Assembly: GCF_020497125.1 (NCBI RefSeq)
Contig: NC_059073.1
Coordinates: 20,233,225 to 20,297,224 of the forward strand
DNA from: Mauremys mutica
Taxonomy: Eukaryota > Chordata > Testudines > Geoemydidae
DNA: 64,000 nucleotides
Reading direction: 5' to 3'
Shown here: positions 1 through 8,830 of the stretch, one piece after another
Layout: every line of letters starts with the position of its first letter
Numbering within the stretch: position 1 is the stretch's first letter
Made by a program: the position numbers and the translations under genes
The notes under the pieces: generated by a model
Seen by the model: only the letters and a program-made list of their open reading frames with translations
Databases searched by the model: none
Told to the model about the DNA's origin: nothing

Positions 1-687
1 TTTATAGTGATATGCTGCTGATTACTAGATACCTTAACTTGCTCTCGATTCCAGTCCAGTGAACTGTCATAATGGCTCAATGTCTATTTGTGTTCCGTAT
101 TGGCTAAGAGAGAATCCCGCAGGACCAAGTTGTCAAACTGAATAACTTAAAGTGAAAAAGCCGTGTAATACTGAGTGGAGAAGTATTTGGATAAAGACAT
201 CTTTATAACAGAAATGATCACTCCGTGAGTAAATAGCCTCCATTTCACCTTGTCCATGGCTAAGAAATTAAATTGCCAGAGAAGACTTTTTCTCTAAAAA
301 TAAAACATAATAACTTTTGACAAGGAGTCTGTCGCTGATTTCAGAATAGAGCCCCAGGTTTCTGAAACTCCGTTTTGTGCATTATCCATAAGAACAACCT
401 TCCTTTGAACTCTACTACTCTCTCTGACCCCACGGTTCTCTCATCCTTCAAATCCCTCCTACAGCCCCACAGCTACCATGATACCTCCTGGAATTTAGCC
501 AACTAACAATGATATGGTAGCAGACCACTGGAGGGTAAATAAAAGAAAATCCTGATAAGTGCAACTAAGGATCAAATAAATCTTCCAGGTGCAAACCCCA
601 TTAGAAAATAAAAATGGAGTCTGATCCCCTCTATTGATGATTGTATTCTCTAGACAAGTAGCATCTCCATCTCATCTGGATTGAGCC
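1..687. other. Unassigned AT-rich flank, no gene
   Basis: I see no open frame of useful length, no splice-bounded coding block and no repeat that I can name. It ends at the TTA that is duplicated around the following Harbinger element. Confidence 0.5.
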
Positions 688-728
688 TTAGGGTACGTCT
701 ACACTACGGGACTATTCCGAATTTGCAT

Positions 729-738
729 AAACCGGTTT
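729..738. promoter_or_regulatory. Subterminal palindrome AAACCGGTTT (left)
   Basis: A perfect 10-base palindrome 38 bases from the left end. The same palindrome occurs near the right end (4850-4859 and 4935-4944) and at both ends of the non-autonomous copy at 12686-14580. Its position suggests a binding site for the transposase or the Myb/SANT-like partner; this is inference. Confidence 0.45.
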
Positions 739-1127
739 TGTAAAACAGATTTTATAAAATCGAGTGCGCGCGGCCACACTAAACACATTAAATCGGTAGT
801 GTGCGTCCATGGTCCGAGGCTAGCGTCGATTTCTGGAGCATTGCACTGTGGGTAGCTATCCCGTAGCTATCCCATAGTTCCCGCAGCCTCCCCCGCCCCT
901 TGGCATTTCCGGGTTGAGATCCCAGTGCCTGATGGGGCAAAAATCATTGTCGCGTGTGGTTCTGGGTACAGCCTCACCCCTCCCTCCCTGAGCAGCAGAC
1001 AACCGTTTCGCGCCTTTTTTTGCTTGGTGAACTGTGCAGACGCCATAGCACAGCAAGCAGGGACCCTGCTCAGCTCCATACCGCAATCGTGAATGTTTTA
1101 AACACCTCGCGCACTCTCGTGCAGTCT

Positions 1128-2348
1128 ATGGTGAACCAGGACCTTCAATCCGAGGCGAGGAGGAGGCGGATACGGCAGCGCGGCGATGACAGTGATGAGG
1201 ACGTAGACACAGAATTCTCTCAAACCGCGGGCCCCTGCGCTTTGGAGATCCTGATGGTAATGGGGCAGATTCTATCCATTGAACGCCGATTTTGGGCCCG
1301 GGAAACAAGCACTGACTGGTGGGACCACATTGTGTTGCAGGTGTGGGACGATTCCCAGTGGCTGCGAAACTTTCGCATGCGTAAGGGCACTTTCATGGAA
1401 CTTTGTGACTTGCTTGCCCCTGCCCTGAAATGCCATAATACCAAGATGAGAGCAGCCCTCACAGTAGAGAAGCGAGTGGCGATAGCCCTGTGGAAGCTTG
1501 CAACGCCAGACAGCTACCGGTCAGTCGGGAATCAATTTGGAGTTGGAAAATCTACTGTGGGGGCTGCTGTGATGCAAGTAGCCAAAGCAATCACTAAGCT
1601 GCTGCTACGAAAGGTTGTGACTCTGGGAAACGTGCAGGCCATAGTGGATGGCTTTGCTGCAATGGGATTCCCTAACTGTGGTGGGGCGATAGATGGAACC
1701 CATATCCCTATCTTGGCACCGCAGCGCCAGGGCACCCAGTACGTAAACCGGAAGGGGTACTTTTCAATGGTACTGCAAGCACTGGTAGATCACAAGGGAC
1801 GTTTCACAAACATCCACGTGGGATGGCCAGGGAGGGTTCATGACGCTCGCGTCTTCAGAAGCACTACTCTGTTTAAACGGCTGCAGCAAGGGAATTACTT
1901 CCCAGACCAGAAAATAACAGTTGGGGATGTTGAAATGCCTGTCGTTATCCTGGGGGACCCAGCCTACCCCTTGATGCCATGGCTCATGAAGCCATACACA
2001 GGCAGCCTGGACAGTGGTCAGGATCTGTTCAGTTACAGGCTGAGCAAGTGCAGAATGGTGGTGGAATGTGCATTTGGCCGTTTAAAGGCGCGCTGGCGGA
2101 CATTACTGACTCGCTCAGACCTCAGCCAAACAAATGTCCCCTATGTTATTACTGCTTGCTGTATTCTCCACAATCTCTGTGAGAGTAAGGGGGAGACCTT
2201 TATGGCGGGGTGGGAGGCTGAGGCAAATCACCTGGCCGCTGATTACGCGCAGCCAGACACCAGGGAGATTAGAAGAGCACACCAGGAAGCGGTGCGCATC
2301 AGAGAAGCTTTGAAAACGAGCTTCATCAATGGCCAGGGTACAGTGTGA
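1128..2348 (+). CDS. Harbinger transposase (HARBI1-like DDE nuclease)
   Basis: This 406-residue protein would cut the element ends and join them to TTA targets. It matches the DDE_Tnp_4/HARBI1 family. Acidic residues stand where the family has them: D189 in GGAIDGTHIPI, D239 in VHDARVF, D277 in LGDPAYP and E313 in VVECAFGRLKARW. D277 and E313 are 35 residues apart, the classic DD35E spacing. A helix-turn-helix-like stretch lies at about residues 111-145 (ending GVGKSTV). The N-terminus has a basic patch (ARRRRIRQR) then an acidic one, possibly a nuclear signal. The ATG at 1128 is the first in-frame ATG. The frame stays open upstream to a GTG at 954, unlikely as a eukaryotic start, though an upstream exon cannot be excluded. 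The gene ends with TGA, followed by a poly(A) signal at 2443. It is about 50 residues longer than human HARBI1. No damage is visible. Confidence 0.88.
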   Translation: MVNQDLQSEARRRRIRQRGDDSDEDVDTEFSQTAGPCALEILMVMGQILSIERRFWARETSTDWWDHIVLQVWDDSQWLRNFRMRKGTFMELCDLLAPALKCHNTKMRAALTVEKRVAIALWKLATPDSYRSVGNQFGVGKSTVGAAVMQVAKAITKLLLRKVVTLGNVQAIVDGFAAMGFPNCGGAIDGTHIPILAPQRQGTQYVNRKGYFSMVLQALVDHKGRFTNIHVGWPGRVHDARVFRSTTLFKRLQQGNYFPDQKITVGDVEMPVVILGDPAYPLMPWLMKPYTGSLDSGQDLFSYRLSKCRMVVECAFGRLKARWRTLLTRSDLSQTNVPYVITACCILHNLCESKGETFMAGWEAEANHLAADYAQPDTREIRRAHQEAVRIREALKTSFINGQGTV

Positions 2349-2442
2349 CTGCTGTGTTTGTTGATGAACACCCAACCCCCTTGATTGACTCAGTCCCTGT
2401 AAGCAACTCCCCCACCCCCTTCGAGTACAGCTTACTTATGCA

Positions 2443-2448
2443 AATAAA
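2443..2448 (+). terminator. Poly(A) signal AATAAA of the transposase gene
   Basis: A canonical AATAAA 95 bases after the stop codon, about 30 bases from the poly(A) signal of the convergent gene. Confidence 0.75.
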
Positions 2449-2476
2449 GTCACTCTCATTTAAAAAGCATGAATTC

Positions 2477-2482
2477 TTTATT
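2477..2482 (-). terminator. Poly(A) signal of the Myb/SANT-like gene
   Basis: TTTATT on the plus strand reads AATAAA on the minus strand, 84 bases after the stop codon of the convergent gene. The two signals sit back to back. Confidence 0.75.
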
Positions 2483-2565
2483 GATTCATTATAAAAAGAG
2501 ATAGAGAAGTAAGGGTGTGGTTTGGGAGGAGGATAGGAGGGATGGAGAAGGCCATTAAAAAAAAT

Positions 2566-4575
2566 TCACAGTAACGACAGCCTTCTGGTTGGGCTGTCCA
2601 CGGGGGTGGAGTGGGCGGGTGCACGGAGCCTCCCCTCACGCGTTCTTACACGTCTGGGTGAGGAGGATGTGGAACATGGTGAGGAATGAGGGTGGTTATA
2701 CAGGGGCTGCAGCGGCACTCTGTGATCCTGCTGCCGTTCCTGAAGCTCCACAAGACGCCGGAGCATGTCAGTTTGATCACGCAGCAGCCCCAGAGTTGCA
2801 TCCCGCCACCGCTGATCTTCCTGCCGCCACCGCTGATTTTCCTGCCGGTCTTCCTGCCGCCACCTCTCATCTCGGTTGTCCCTCCTGTCCTCACGTTCAT
2901 CCCTCCTGTCCTCACGTTCACTGGCCTCTTTCCTGTAATTTGAAACCACGTCCTTCCACTCATTCAGATGAGCTCTTTCATTGCGTGTAACTTCCATAAT
3001 ATCCGAGAACATCTCATCTCGCGTCTTCTTTTTCCTCCGCCTTATCTGTGCTAGCCTTTGGGATGGAGGAGGGATGGTTGAAAAATTTGCAGCTGCATGA
3101 GAGAGATAAATATTTAGAAAGATACATTTTACAGAACAATGGTTATACTCTTTCACAGTGAAAAGCAGTATTCACCTAGCACATGTGATTTCCCTACAAG
3201 GTCGCATTTTTCATCTTAATAGTGAGTGCCTGCAGCTCTGGAGTTACAGATCTCTCAGACACAGGTCCAGGCATCAGAATTCAGCTTGCATGCGGCCATG
3301 GTAAGCCACTGTCTTTCGGCTTCTGCAGTGATTTACCCCTCCCCCCAACGCATGGCTAATACCACGCTAGCTCCCTGCTAATCAACACCCTTCCCACCCC
3401 CCACCCCCTGCGTGTCTGGTACCTTGGGGAAGATCGCCGGTGACCAAACACAGAAAAGATCATCGGCATTTCACTCCTCCCCTCCCCCCGCTTCGCTACG
3501 TGCAGGAAAGTTTTTTTTTTAAGCTGATGCATTCCACGAACCCAGTAGAAAAATGGCCACCCCCCTTACTTAAATTCCTGATTTTTAAACAGGTTATCCT
3601 GAACGATATCACTTTGCTGAGGATAACAGAACAAGATAAAGAACGGATGCTTCTTGAATGCCAGCAGTCACCGGGACCATACGCTGCTATGCTTTGCCAC
3701 GCAATGATACCTGATTACTTGCTACATGCATGGCGTGGTAAAGTGTCCTACCACGGTGGGCGGAACAAGGCTGCCTTGCCCAGAAACCTTCTGCAAAGGC
3801 TTCTGGAGTACCTACAGGAGCGCTTCATCGAGATGTCCCTGGAGGATTTCCTCTCAATCCCCGGACATGTTAACAAACTTTTCTAAGTAACTATACTGTC
3901 TGCGAATGCATCCCAAGTCCTCAGGGCAAATCAATCATTTAAAAAGGCTTGTTTAAAAAAACAATGTTTGCTATTTGCAAAGGTACACTCACCAGAGCTC
4001 CCTTCCATGGCGTCATTGTCTGGGATAGTGGCTTGTGAGGGCTGGGAGGACGGTAATTCCGCTTGTGAGGGCTGGGAGGATGGTAATTCCGTCAGGGTGA
4101 TAAAAAGCTCCTGGATGCTGGGGCTCACGGAGTGCTGTGTGCTCTCTGCTAGGTCTTCCTCCTCTTCTTCATCTTCATCTTCCCCGTCTGCATAATCCTC
4201 AGCCATGGAAGAGATTACAACCCCCACCTCGGAATCCACGATCAGGGGTGGGGTACTTGTGGCGCAGCCCCCTAAAATTGCATGCAGCTCAGCATAGAAG
4301 CGGCATGTTTTTCGACCTGCCCCGGACCTTCCGTTTGCTTCTTTGGTTTTCTGGTAGCCTTGTCTGAGCTCCTTAACTTTCACTCTGCACTGCACTGAGT
4401 CCCGGCTGTGGCCTTTATCCGTCATAGCCTTAGAAATTCTTTCAAATACTTTTTCATTTCGTCTTTTGGAACGCAGTTCTGTTAGCACTGAATCCTCTCC
4501 CCAGATAGCGATCAGATCCAGTACCTCCCGTGCAGTCCATGCTGGGGCTCTTTTACGATTCTCAGGAGACTGCAT
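2566..4575 (-). CDS. Myb/SANT-like DNA-binding protein of the Harbinger element, two exons
   Basis: Exon 1 runs 4575-3993 and exon 2 runs 3092-2566, with the intron at 3992-3093. The donor reads CTG|GTGAGT. The acceptor reads TCTCTCTCATGCAG|CTG after a pyrimidine tract. Exon 1 leaves one base, exon 2 supplies two, and the frame is kept. The product is 369 residues. Residues 7-102 match the Myb/SANT-like (Myb_DNA-bind_4) domain, with W13, W25 and the ending CRFYAELHAILG. Residues 126-141 are strongly acidic, then come two tandem copies of a 10-residue ELPSSQPSQA-type unit. Exon 2 starts near a basic block (RRRKKKTRDEMF) and continues as a charged R/E/D/W/Q-rich probable coiled coil, then a proline- and serine-rich tail. 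In characterised Harbinger elements this partner binds DNA ends and helps nuclear entry of the transposase. The start is the ATG at 4575; an upstream GTG at 4608 is not a likely start. Confidence 0.85.
3093..3992 (-). other. Intron of the Myb/SANT-like gene
   Basis: 900 bases, GT-AG, in phase. It contains a pyrimidine-rich plus-strand stretch near 3470-3560 and, on the opposite strand, the third open frame at 3527-3886. Confidence 0.75.
3527..3886 (+). CDS. Third Harbinger frame, uncharacterised, possible BEN-like domain
   Basis: I do not recognise this protein firmly. From the ATG at 3527 it has 119 residues; if a splice acceptor at 3591-3592 (after TTTTTAAACAG) is used, the exon starts at 3593. 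The part from about residue 23 looks like real protein: well-mixed, with few low-complexity runs and many charged helices. The block around PDYLLHAWRGKV, a glycine-rich turn, then KAALPRNLL, a YLQERF helix and a closing VNKLF resembles the general pattern of BEN domains (L..G...aL....l..i..yv..rF......i...l), but this is a by-eye match only. It lies antisense inside the intron of the Myb/SANT-like gene. No AATAAA follows closely. It could be a third element gene, one exon of a longer gene, or a captured fragment. Confidence 0.4.
   Translation: MHSTNPVEKWPPPLLKFLIFKQVILNDITLLRITEQDKERMLLECQQSPGPYAAMLCHAMIPDYLLHAWRGKVSYHGGRNKAALPRNLLQRLLEYLQERFIEMSLEDFLSIPGHVNKLF
4031..4090 (-). repeat. 30-base tandem duplication inside Myb/SANT-like exon 1
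   Basis: Two adjacent 30-base units (4031-4060 and 4061-4090) differ by one base. They encode the doubled LPSSQPSQA peptide of the linker and keep the frame. Confidence 0.85.
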
Positions 4576-4849
4576 GGTTACCTGTGCTGATGAGCTGTGC
4601 GTGGTCACCTGTGCTGATGAGATGAGATCTCCACGCTGGGGAAGCAGGAAATGAATTTCAAAAGTTCGCGGGGCTTTTCCTGTCTACCTGGCCAGTGCAT
4701 CCGAGTTCAGAATGCTGTCCAGAGCGGTCACTGGTGCACTGTGGGATAGCTCCCGGAGGCCAATGCCGTCGATCAGCGTCCACACTAACCCTAATCCGAT
4801 ATTTTAATACCGATACTAGCGTTACTCCTCTCGTTAGGGAGGAGTACAG

Positions 4850-4944
4850 AAACCGGTTTAAAGAGCCATTAAAATCGATATATGGTGCCTCCTAGTGTGG
4901 ACGGTTGTGGCGTTAAATCGGTTTTGCGCTCCTAAAACCGGTTT
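4850..4944. promoter_or_regulatory. Two subterminal palindromes AAACCGGTTT (right end)
   Basis: Perfect copies at 4850-4859 and 4935-4944, mirroring the one at 729-738. A related half site TTAAATCGGT occurs near both ends of the element. Candidate protein-binding sites of the transposition complex; function inferred from position. Confidence 0.45.
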
Positions 4945-4970
4945 AAACGCCTAGTGTAGACCAGGCTTTA

Positions 4971-6185
4971 GTTGGATAGCTCTCATTGAAACCCCAAACT
5001 AAGTCCGTTATTGGAAAAGTGACCATGCTATCACCAGCTGATGACAATGAGATGTAATGCAGAATGTTGTCATTGTATTCGTGGCATTGACGCTCATACT
5101 GACTTCACTAGGGAAGTATCTGCCCTTATGCCCATTTCTTTAACACTTCATGAACGTTTCATAGCTGGTTTCAAATAGTGCTATCATAAAACAAGAAACA
5201 CACCTAACTGCATTCAAACTGCCCCTCTAGGGTCTGTCTTTAACTCCCAAAAGCGATGCAATTCAGTGTTCCAATTTCAGCTTCGTCCTTAACTCACCTA
5301 ATGAGATGCAGGGGCTCCTCGCTGCAGGTTTTATGGGCTGTGATATTAACACAGTCGAAAGAAGCAGAGGCGTATGAATTGCTATGTAGGTTCAAGTCAA
5401 CTTCTAATGCTACTTGGTCCTATTTTTTTATGCTCAAGTGAGTTACTGTTTTAATATTCCATTTGATCCTTGCTTGCAATATGTTGTTATGGAAACCTGA
5501 GTCATTCCAGTCATTAACAACTTTTCTTCACACAGGGATTTGAGTGTAATATTATTCTTCCTGAAAGAATTGAATTACCAATTATTCACCTGACAATAAC
5601 ATCAAAGAAGACTAAGCAGATATGCTGCATAAGTGATTTGTTAATCTCACGTAAATCTTATTCAATAAATAGACACGTGTCACATGAAACTGACACATGC
5701 AGCACCTCTGCGATGTTAAGCATTGGAAATTAAGGATTAACTTTTATCTTAGTAATAAGAGGTTTGAAGATATTTTAAATATTGGTATAATTTTATGTTT
5801 ATAAATACTTTAACACCATATATTAAAAGAGAAGGCATACGGTAATCAATTGGCCTAATTTGGGATAGCTGAATTAGTTTACATAAAACAAGAGCATCCA
5901 TTCATTGCTGAACCTAACTATATCAAAACTTTTTAAAGAAAAATATTTAAAAATTGCATGCTCCTGCATTTCCTGGTCTCAGCTACTTGACGGATGGTGA
6001 AAATGTCAAGAAAAGAGCCAACTTGTCCAAGCAAGTAAATACTGGAGATTTAAAGGGAAATCCTGTTTTTGTAAGTATTGGTACACAGTTTAAATCCAAA
6101 AGGTTCAGACAACTTTCAGATTAACATCTGAGCTTCTGGCTGGTTATCACACTGAACTTCTGATTCTTTCTGAGATTTATCTATC
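4971..6185. other. Unassigned AT-rich stretch
   Basis: No gene, named repeat or splice-bounded coding block was found. Short frames are chance-level. Confidence 0.5.
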
Positions 6186-6665
6186 AGTATTGGGGCTGAT
6201 CCAAAATTTTCCATTGAAATTATATATTTCTATGAAAATTGGGAGTTTTAAATGAACTCTTTTTTTGCTAGAAGTGTCACCTTTTCATGGAAATTTTAAA
6301 AATTTCATTATAAAAACGGTAACACACAAAACCTGAACACTTTCAGTTGAATACTGAATATAGGTATTGGCTGAAAACCAAAATATTTGATTTAGAAATG
6401 CTGCCACAGTGCCTTAAGGGAGTTGTGCTTTGAGAGCCTCAGGCCCCCATTCCCTCTCTAGGCTGGGCTCTCTAACCAGACTACATCTGCCATGATGAAC
6501 TGAAGCAGTTCAGCAAAAATCGGATACTATGGACCATTTGCAGAAGGCAAGTAGCCTGGCCTAGAGAGGAGAATGGGGAAATGAGGTACCCAAACTATGA
6601 TTCCCATCAGGTGGAGGCATTTCCATATTTTGTGTGAGTTCATTCTATGATTTTTCACTAAAAAG
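6186..6665. repeat. Fold-back, MITE-like repeat (tentative)
   Basis: AT-rich arms carrying TTTTCC/GGAAAA-type motifs (near 6200-6310 and 6640-6680) surround a core with TCTAGGCTGGGCTC and GCCTGGCCTAGAGAG in inverted order. A similar layout is seen at 43925-44410. The ends and any TSD could not be fixed. Confidence 0.3.
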
Positions 6666-6744
6666 TCAAAATTTTCCATGGGTGGACAAATATTTTCTGA
6701 CTAGTTCTCACTATTATTGTAACTTTTAATCCAACTGGTCTAGC

Positions 6745-6870
6745 AGACACGGCAGTGCCTGGTGAGTGACAGAGCCTGGATTCCATTCCTGGCTTTGCCA
6801 CTGACCTTGGGTGTGATCTTGGGCATGTCACTTCACCTCTGTGCCTTGTTTCCCCTTCCACTGTTTGTCT
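6745..6870 (+). repeat. MIR-like SINE remnant
   Basis: Contains the MIR core pattern: GCCACTGACCTTGGGTGTGA, then GGGCATGTCACTTCACCTC and GTGCCTTGTTTCC. Ends are approximate. Confidence 0.5.
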
Positions 6871-7046
6871 GTTTAGGTTGCAAACTCTTAGGGATCGGAG
6901 TTTCTCTATATATATTCATGTACAAAGAGACCCCAATATCACTTCATAGAACCATTGATTGTAAAACCAGAGGAACCTTTATGGTCATCTAGTCTGATGG
7001 CCTGCATAAAACAGGCCATAGAATTTCACTAAGTGGTCCCTACATT

Positions 7047-7476
7047 CAGGGCCGGCTCCAGACCCCAGCGCGGCAAGCACGCGCGTGGGGCGGCCCTTTC
7101 CCGGGGGGGCAGCAGGCTGGGCCGGCGGACCTGCCGCAGTCATGCCTGCGGGAGGTCCACCGGAGCTCCGGGACTACCGGACCTGCCGCAGGCATGACTG
7201 CGGAGGGGGCGCTCGTCCCGCGGCTCCAGTGGACCTCCCGCCGGCATGACTGCGGACGGTTCGCTGGTCCCGCGGCTCGGCTGGACCTCCCACAGGCATG
7301 CCTGCGGCAGCTCAAGCGGAGCCGCCGGACCTGCGAACCGTCCGCAGCTGCGGGAGGTCCAGCCGAGCCGCGCGACCAGCGGACCCTCCTTAGTCATGCC
7401 CGCGGGAGGTCCGCGGCTCCGGGGCGCCTCCCGTGCATGACTGCTTGGGGCGGCCAAAAAGGTAGAGCCGCCCCTG
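7047..7476. mobile_element. Non-autonomous hAT element, GC-rich
   Basis: It begins CAGGGCCGGCTC and ends GAGCCGCCCCTG, an imperfect terminal inverted repeat. It is flanked by a perfect 8-base TSD, CCTACATT (7039-7046 and 7477-7484). The 430-base interior is very GC-rich and built from recurring blocks around GGACCTCCCGC and GGCATGACTGCGG. It has no transposase. A relative sits at 45150-45465. Confidence 0.88.
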
Positions 7477-7517
7477 CCTACATTAAGCCCATAGCATCTA
7501 ACCGAGCTAGAACATAT

Positions 7518-8017
7518 TGTTATAAACTGGGTTAAATCTTATTATGGGTTGAATTAAAACCTCATTAATACATGAGACAGTTAAGGGGTCACACCTAAAA
7601 CAAAGCCTATTAAAGTCTGTCCAGAAACTAGCACCATGTAGGGAGAGGGTTCTTATGGGCATTGTTCTGACCAGGTGGGTGGTGGTGTCTATGTGTAGAA
7701 AAAAGCTGGAGTGCAGATAAGAAATGGAGAGAGCAGAGAAAGCCAGGCCACAGCCTGCAAGTATAGTGTGAAGAGAAGCCTACAGAGAGGTTTTGGGTTT
7801 TGTGCTGGTTAAAGAGGCATGGAGCTGTAAGCAGAGAAGCTATCCCCTGGTTTTGGTTCCTCCTGAGATCAGAGAAGCAGGGCTTTGTACTTCCTTTGTA
7901 AATCAACAAGACTGCGTCAAAGAAAATACCAGACTACATCATCAGTTGCTCCTCCCAGCTGAAGCATGCTCAGAGCCCTGAACTTTATCTAACCACTTAG
8001 CTCAAAAAGAGGTAACA
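7518..8017. mobile_element. Solo LTR, 500 bases
   Basis: Starts TGTTAT and ends GTAACA (TG...CA ends) and is flanked by a short duplication ATAT (7514-7517 and 8018-8021). It interrupts the CR1 exactly between GAGCTAGAACATAT and the continuing AAGAAGACATCT. No coding region or clear poly(A) signal was seen, so the strand is not fixed. Confidence 0.65.
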
Positions 8018-8440
8018 ATATGTTTTAAGAAGACATCTAATCTTAATTTAAAGACCATAAATGATGAAGAAGCCACCACATCAATAGGTAGATTATTCTA
8101 ATGTTCAATTGGAATGGTTATTGGTAAAACATTGCCTTATTTTTAGACTAATTTTGCCTAGCTTCAGCTTCTAAGCTCTGGATCTTTTTGAGTATTTTTC
8201 CTCCTAGATTAGAGAGCCCTCTTCTATAAGAAATCTCCTCTCTATGTAGGCACTTATAGCCTCTAATCAAGTCACCTTTTTGCTAAGCTAAATAGATTGC
8301 ATTTAAGTCTCTCACTGTAAGGCAGGTTTTCCAGACCTCAAATCCTGTCGGTCTTTTCTGAATTCTCCAATTTTGTCAGCATCAGAACTGTGCCCAGTGT
8401 TCCCATAATGGTCTCACAAGTTGGGGGTTACTGTAGTACA

Positions 8441-8560
8441 AATAAATAATAAATGGACACCTACTTTGTTAAATAATATCAAAGTTTAAGAGAACAGGGC
8501 AGTAGAGTTAGTTAAACTTTGATATTATTTAACAAAGTGGTTGTCCATTTATTATTTATT
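8441..8560. repeat. Long near-perfect hairpin
   Basis: Arms 8441-8488 and 8513-8560 pair at 46 of 48 positions around a 24-base loop. Weaker pairing continues outside (TTGGGGGTTA against TAGCCCCCAA near 8421 and 8565). It could be a fold-back MITE or a small-RNA precursor; no family recognised. Confidence 0.8.
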
Positions 8561-8689
8561 TCTAGCCCCCAACCAATATTGGGGGCCCCTTAGTACATAC
8601 ATAGGAAGAGATAGTCCCCACTCAAGGTGCTTTGTAAATAAATAATTGCCTAATACATAAGAGATCTATGGGCCAGAGATTAGAGCAGA

Positions 8690-8830
8690 AAACTTGAGAG
8701 TCAGAATTCCTGAGACCTGTTCCTTGCTCCGCCATGGGTTTGCTCTGCTGTTTTCTACAAATCAATACTCCTGCCTCACTTTCCCCATCTGTAAAATGTA
8801 CCTACGACACTAACAGGGATGTTGTAGAAT
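8690..8830 (+). repeat. MIR-like SINE remnant
   Basis: Contains CTTGCTCCGCCATGG, GCCTCACTTTCCCCATCTGT and AAAATG in the order of a MIR 3' half. Ends approximate. Confidence 0.5.

Larger units (their letters stand above)
691..4967 (+). mobile_element. Autonomous-type PIF/Harbinger DNA transposon
   Basis: The element is 4277 bases long and is flanked by TTA at 688-690 and 4968-4970, the 3-base TSD usual for Harbinger elements. The left end GGGTACGTCTACACT and the right end AGTGTAGACCAGGCT form an imperfect terminal inverted repeat. Three frames lie inside: a DDE transposase on the plus strand, a spliced Myb/SANT-like gene on the minus strand, and a third frame on the plus strand inside the intron of that second gene. 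The two main genes converge, with back-to-back poly(A) signals between them. No stop codon or frameshift was seen in either main gene, so the copy looks young. Whether it still moves cannot be told from one window. Confidence 0.9.
6940..8410 (-). mobile_element. CR1 LINE 3' part, split by two later insertions
   Basis: The minus-strand sequence matches an older CR1 subfamily. On the plus strand it reads CATAGAACCATTGATTGTAA..., AGACATCTAATCTTAATTTA, and later CTAGATTAGAGAGCCCTCTT and AATCAAGTCACC, in the order expected for a reversed CR1 3' end. A hAT element (7047-7476) and a solo LTR (7518-8017) interrupt it. Removing both restores a continuous CR1 reading order. No usable frame remains. Confidence 0.65.

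Noticed and set aside
954..1127. N-terminal extension of the transposase to a GTG at 954
   Set aside because: GTG is not a likely start in a vertebrate gene; the first in-frame ATG is at 1128.
2589..2990. 133-codon plus-strand frame opposite exon 2 of the Myb/SANT-like gene
   Set aside because: Shadow of the repetitive charged codons on the other strand.
3931..3992. C-terminal end of the Myb/SANT-like frame read straight through
   Set aside because: A strong donor (GTGAGT) ends exon 1 at 3993 and splicing gives an in-phase longer protein.
7046..7535. Overlapping frames on both strands
   Set aside because: They lie in the very GC-rich hAT element, where stop codons are rare by composition.
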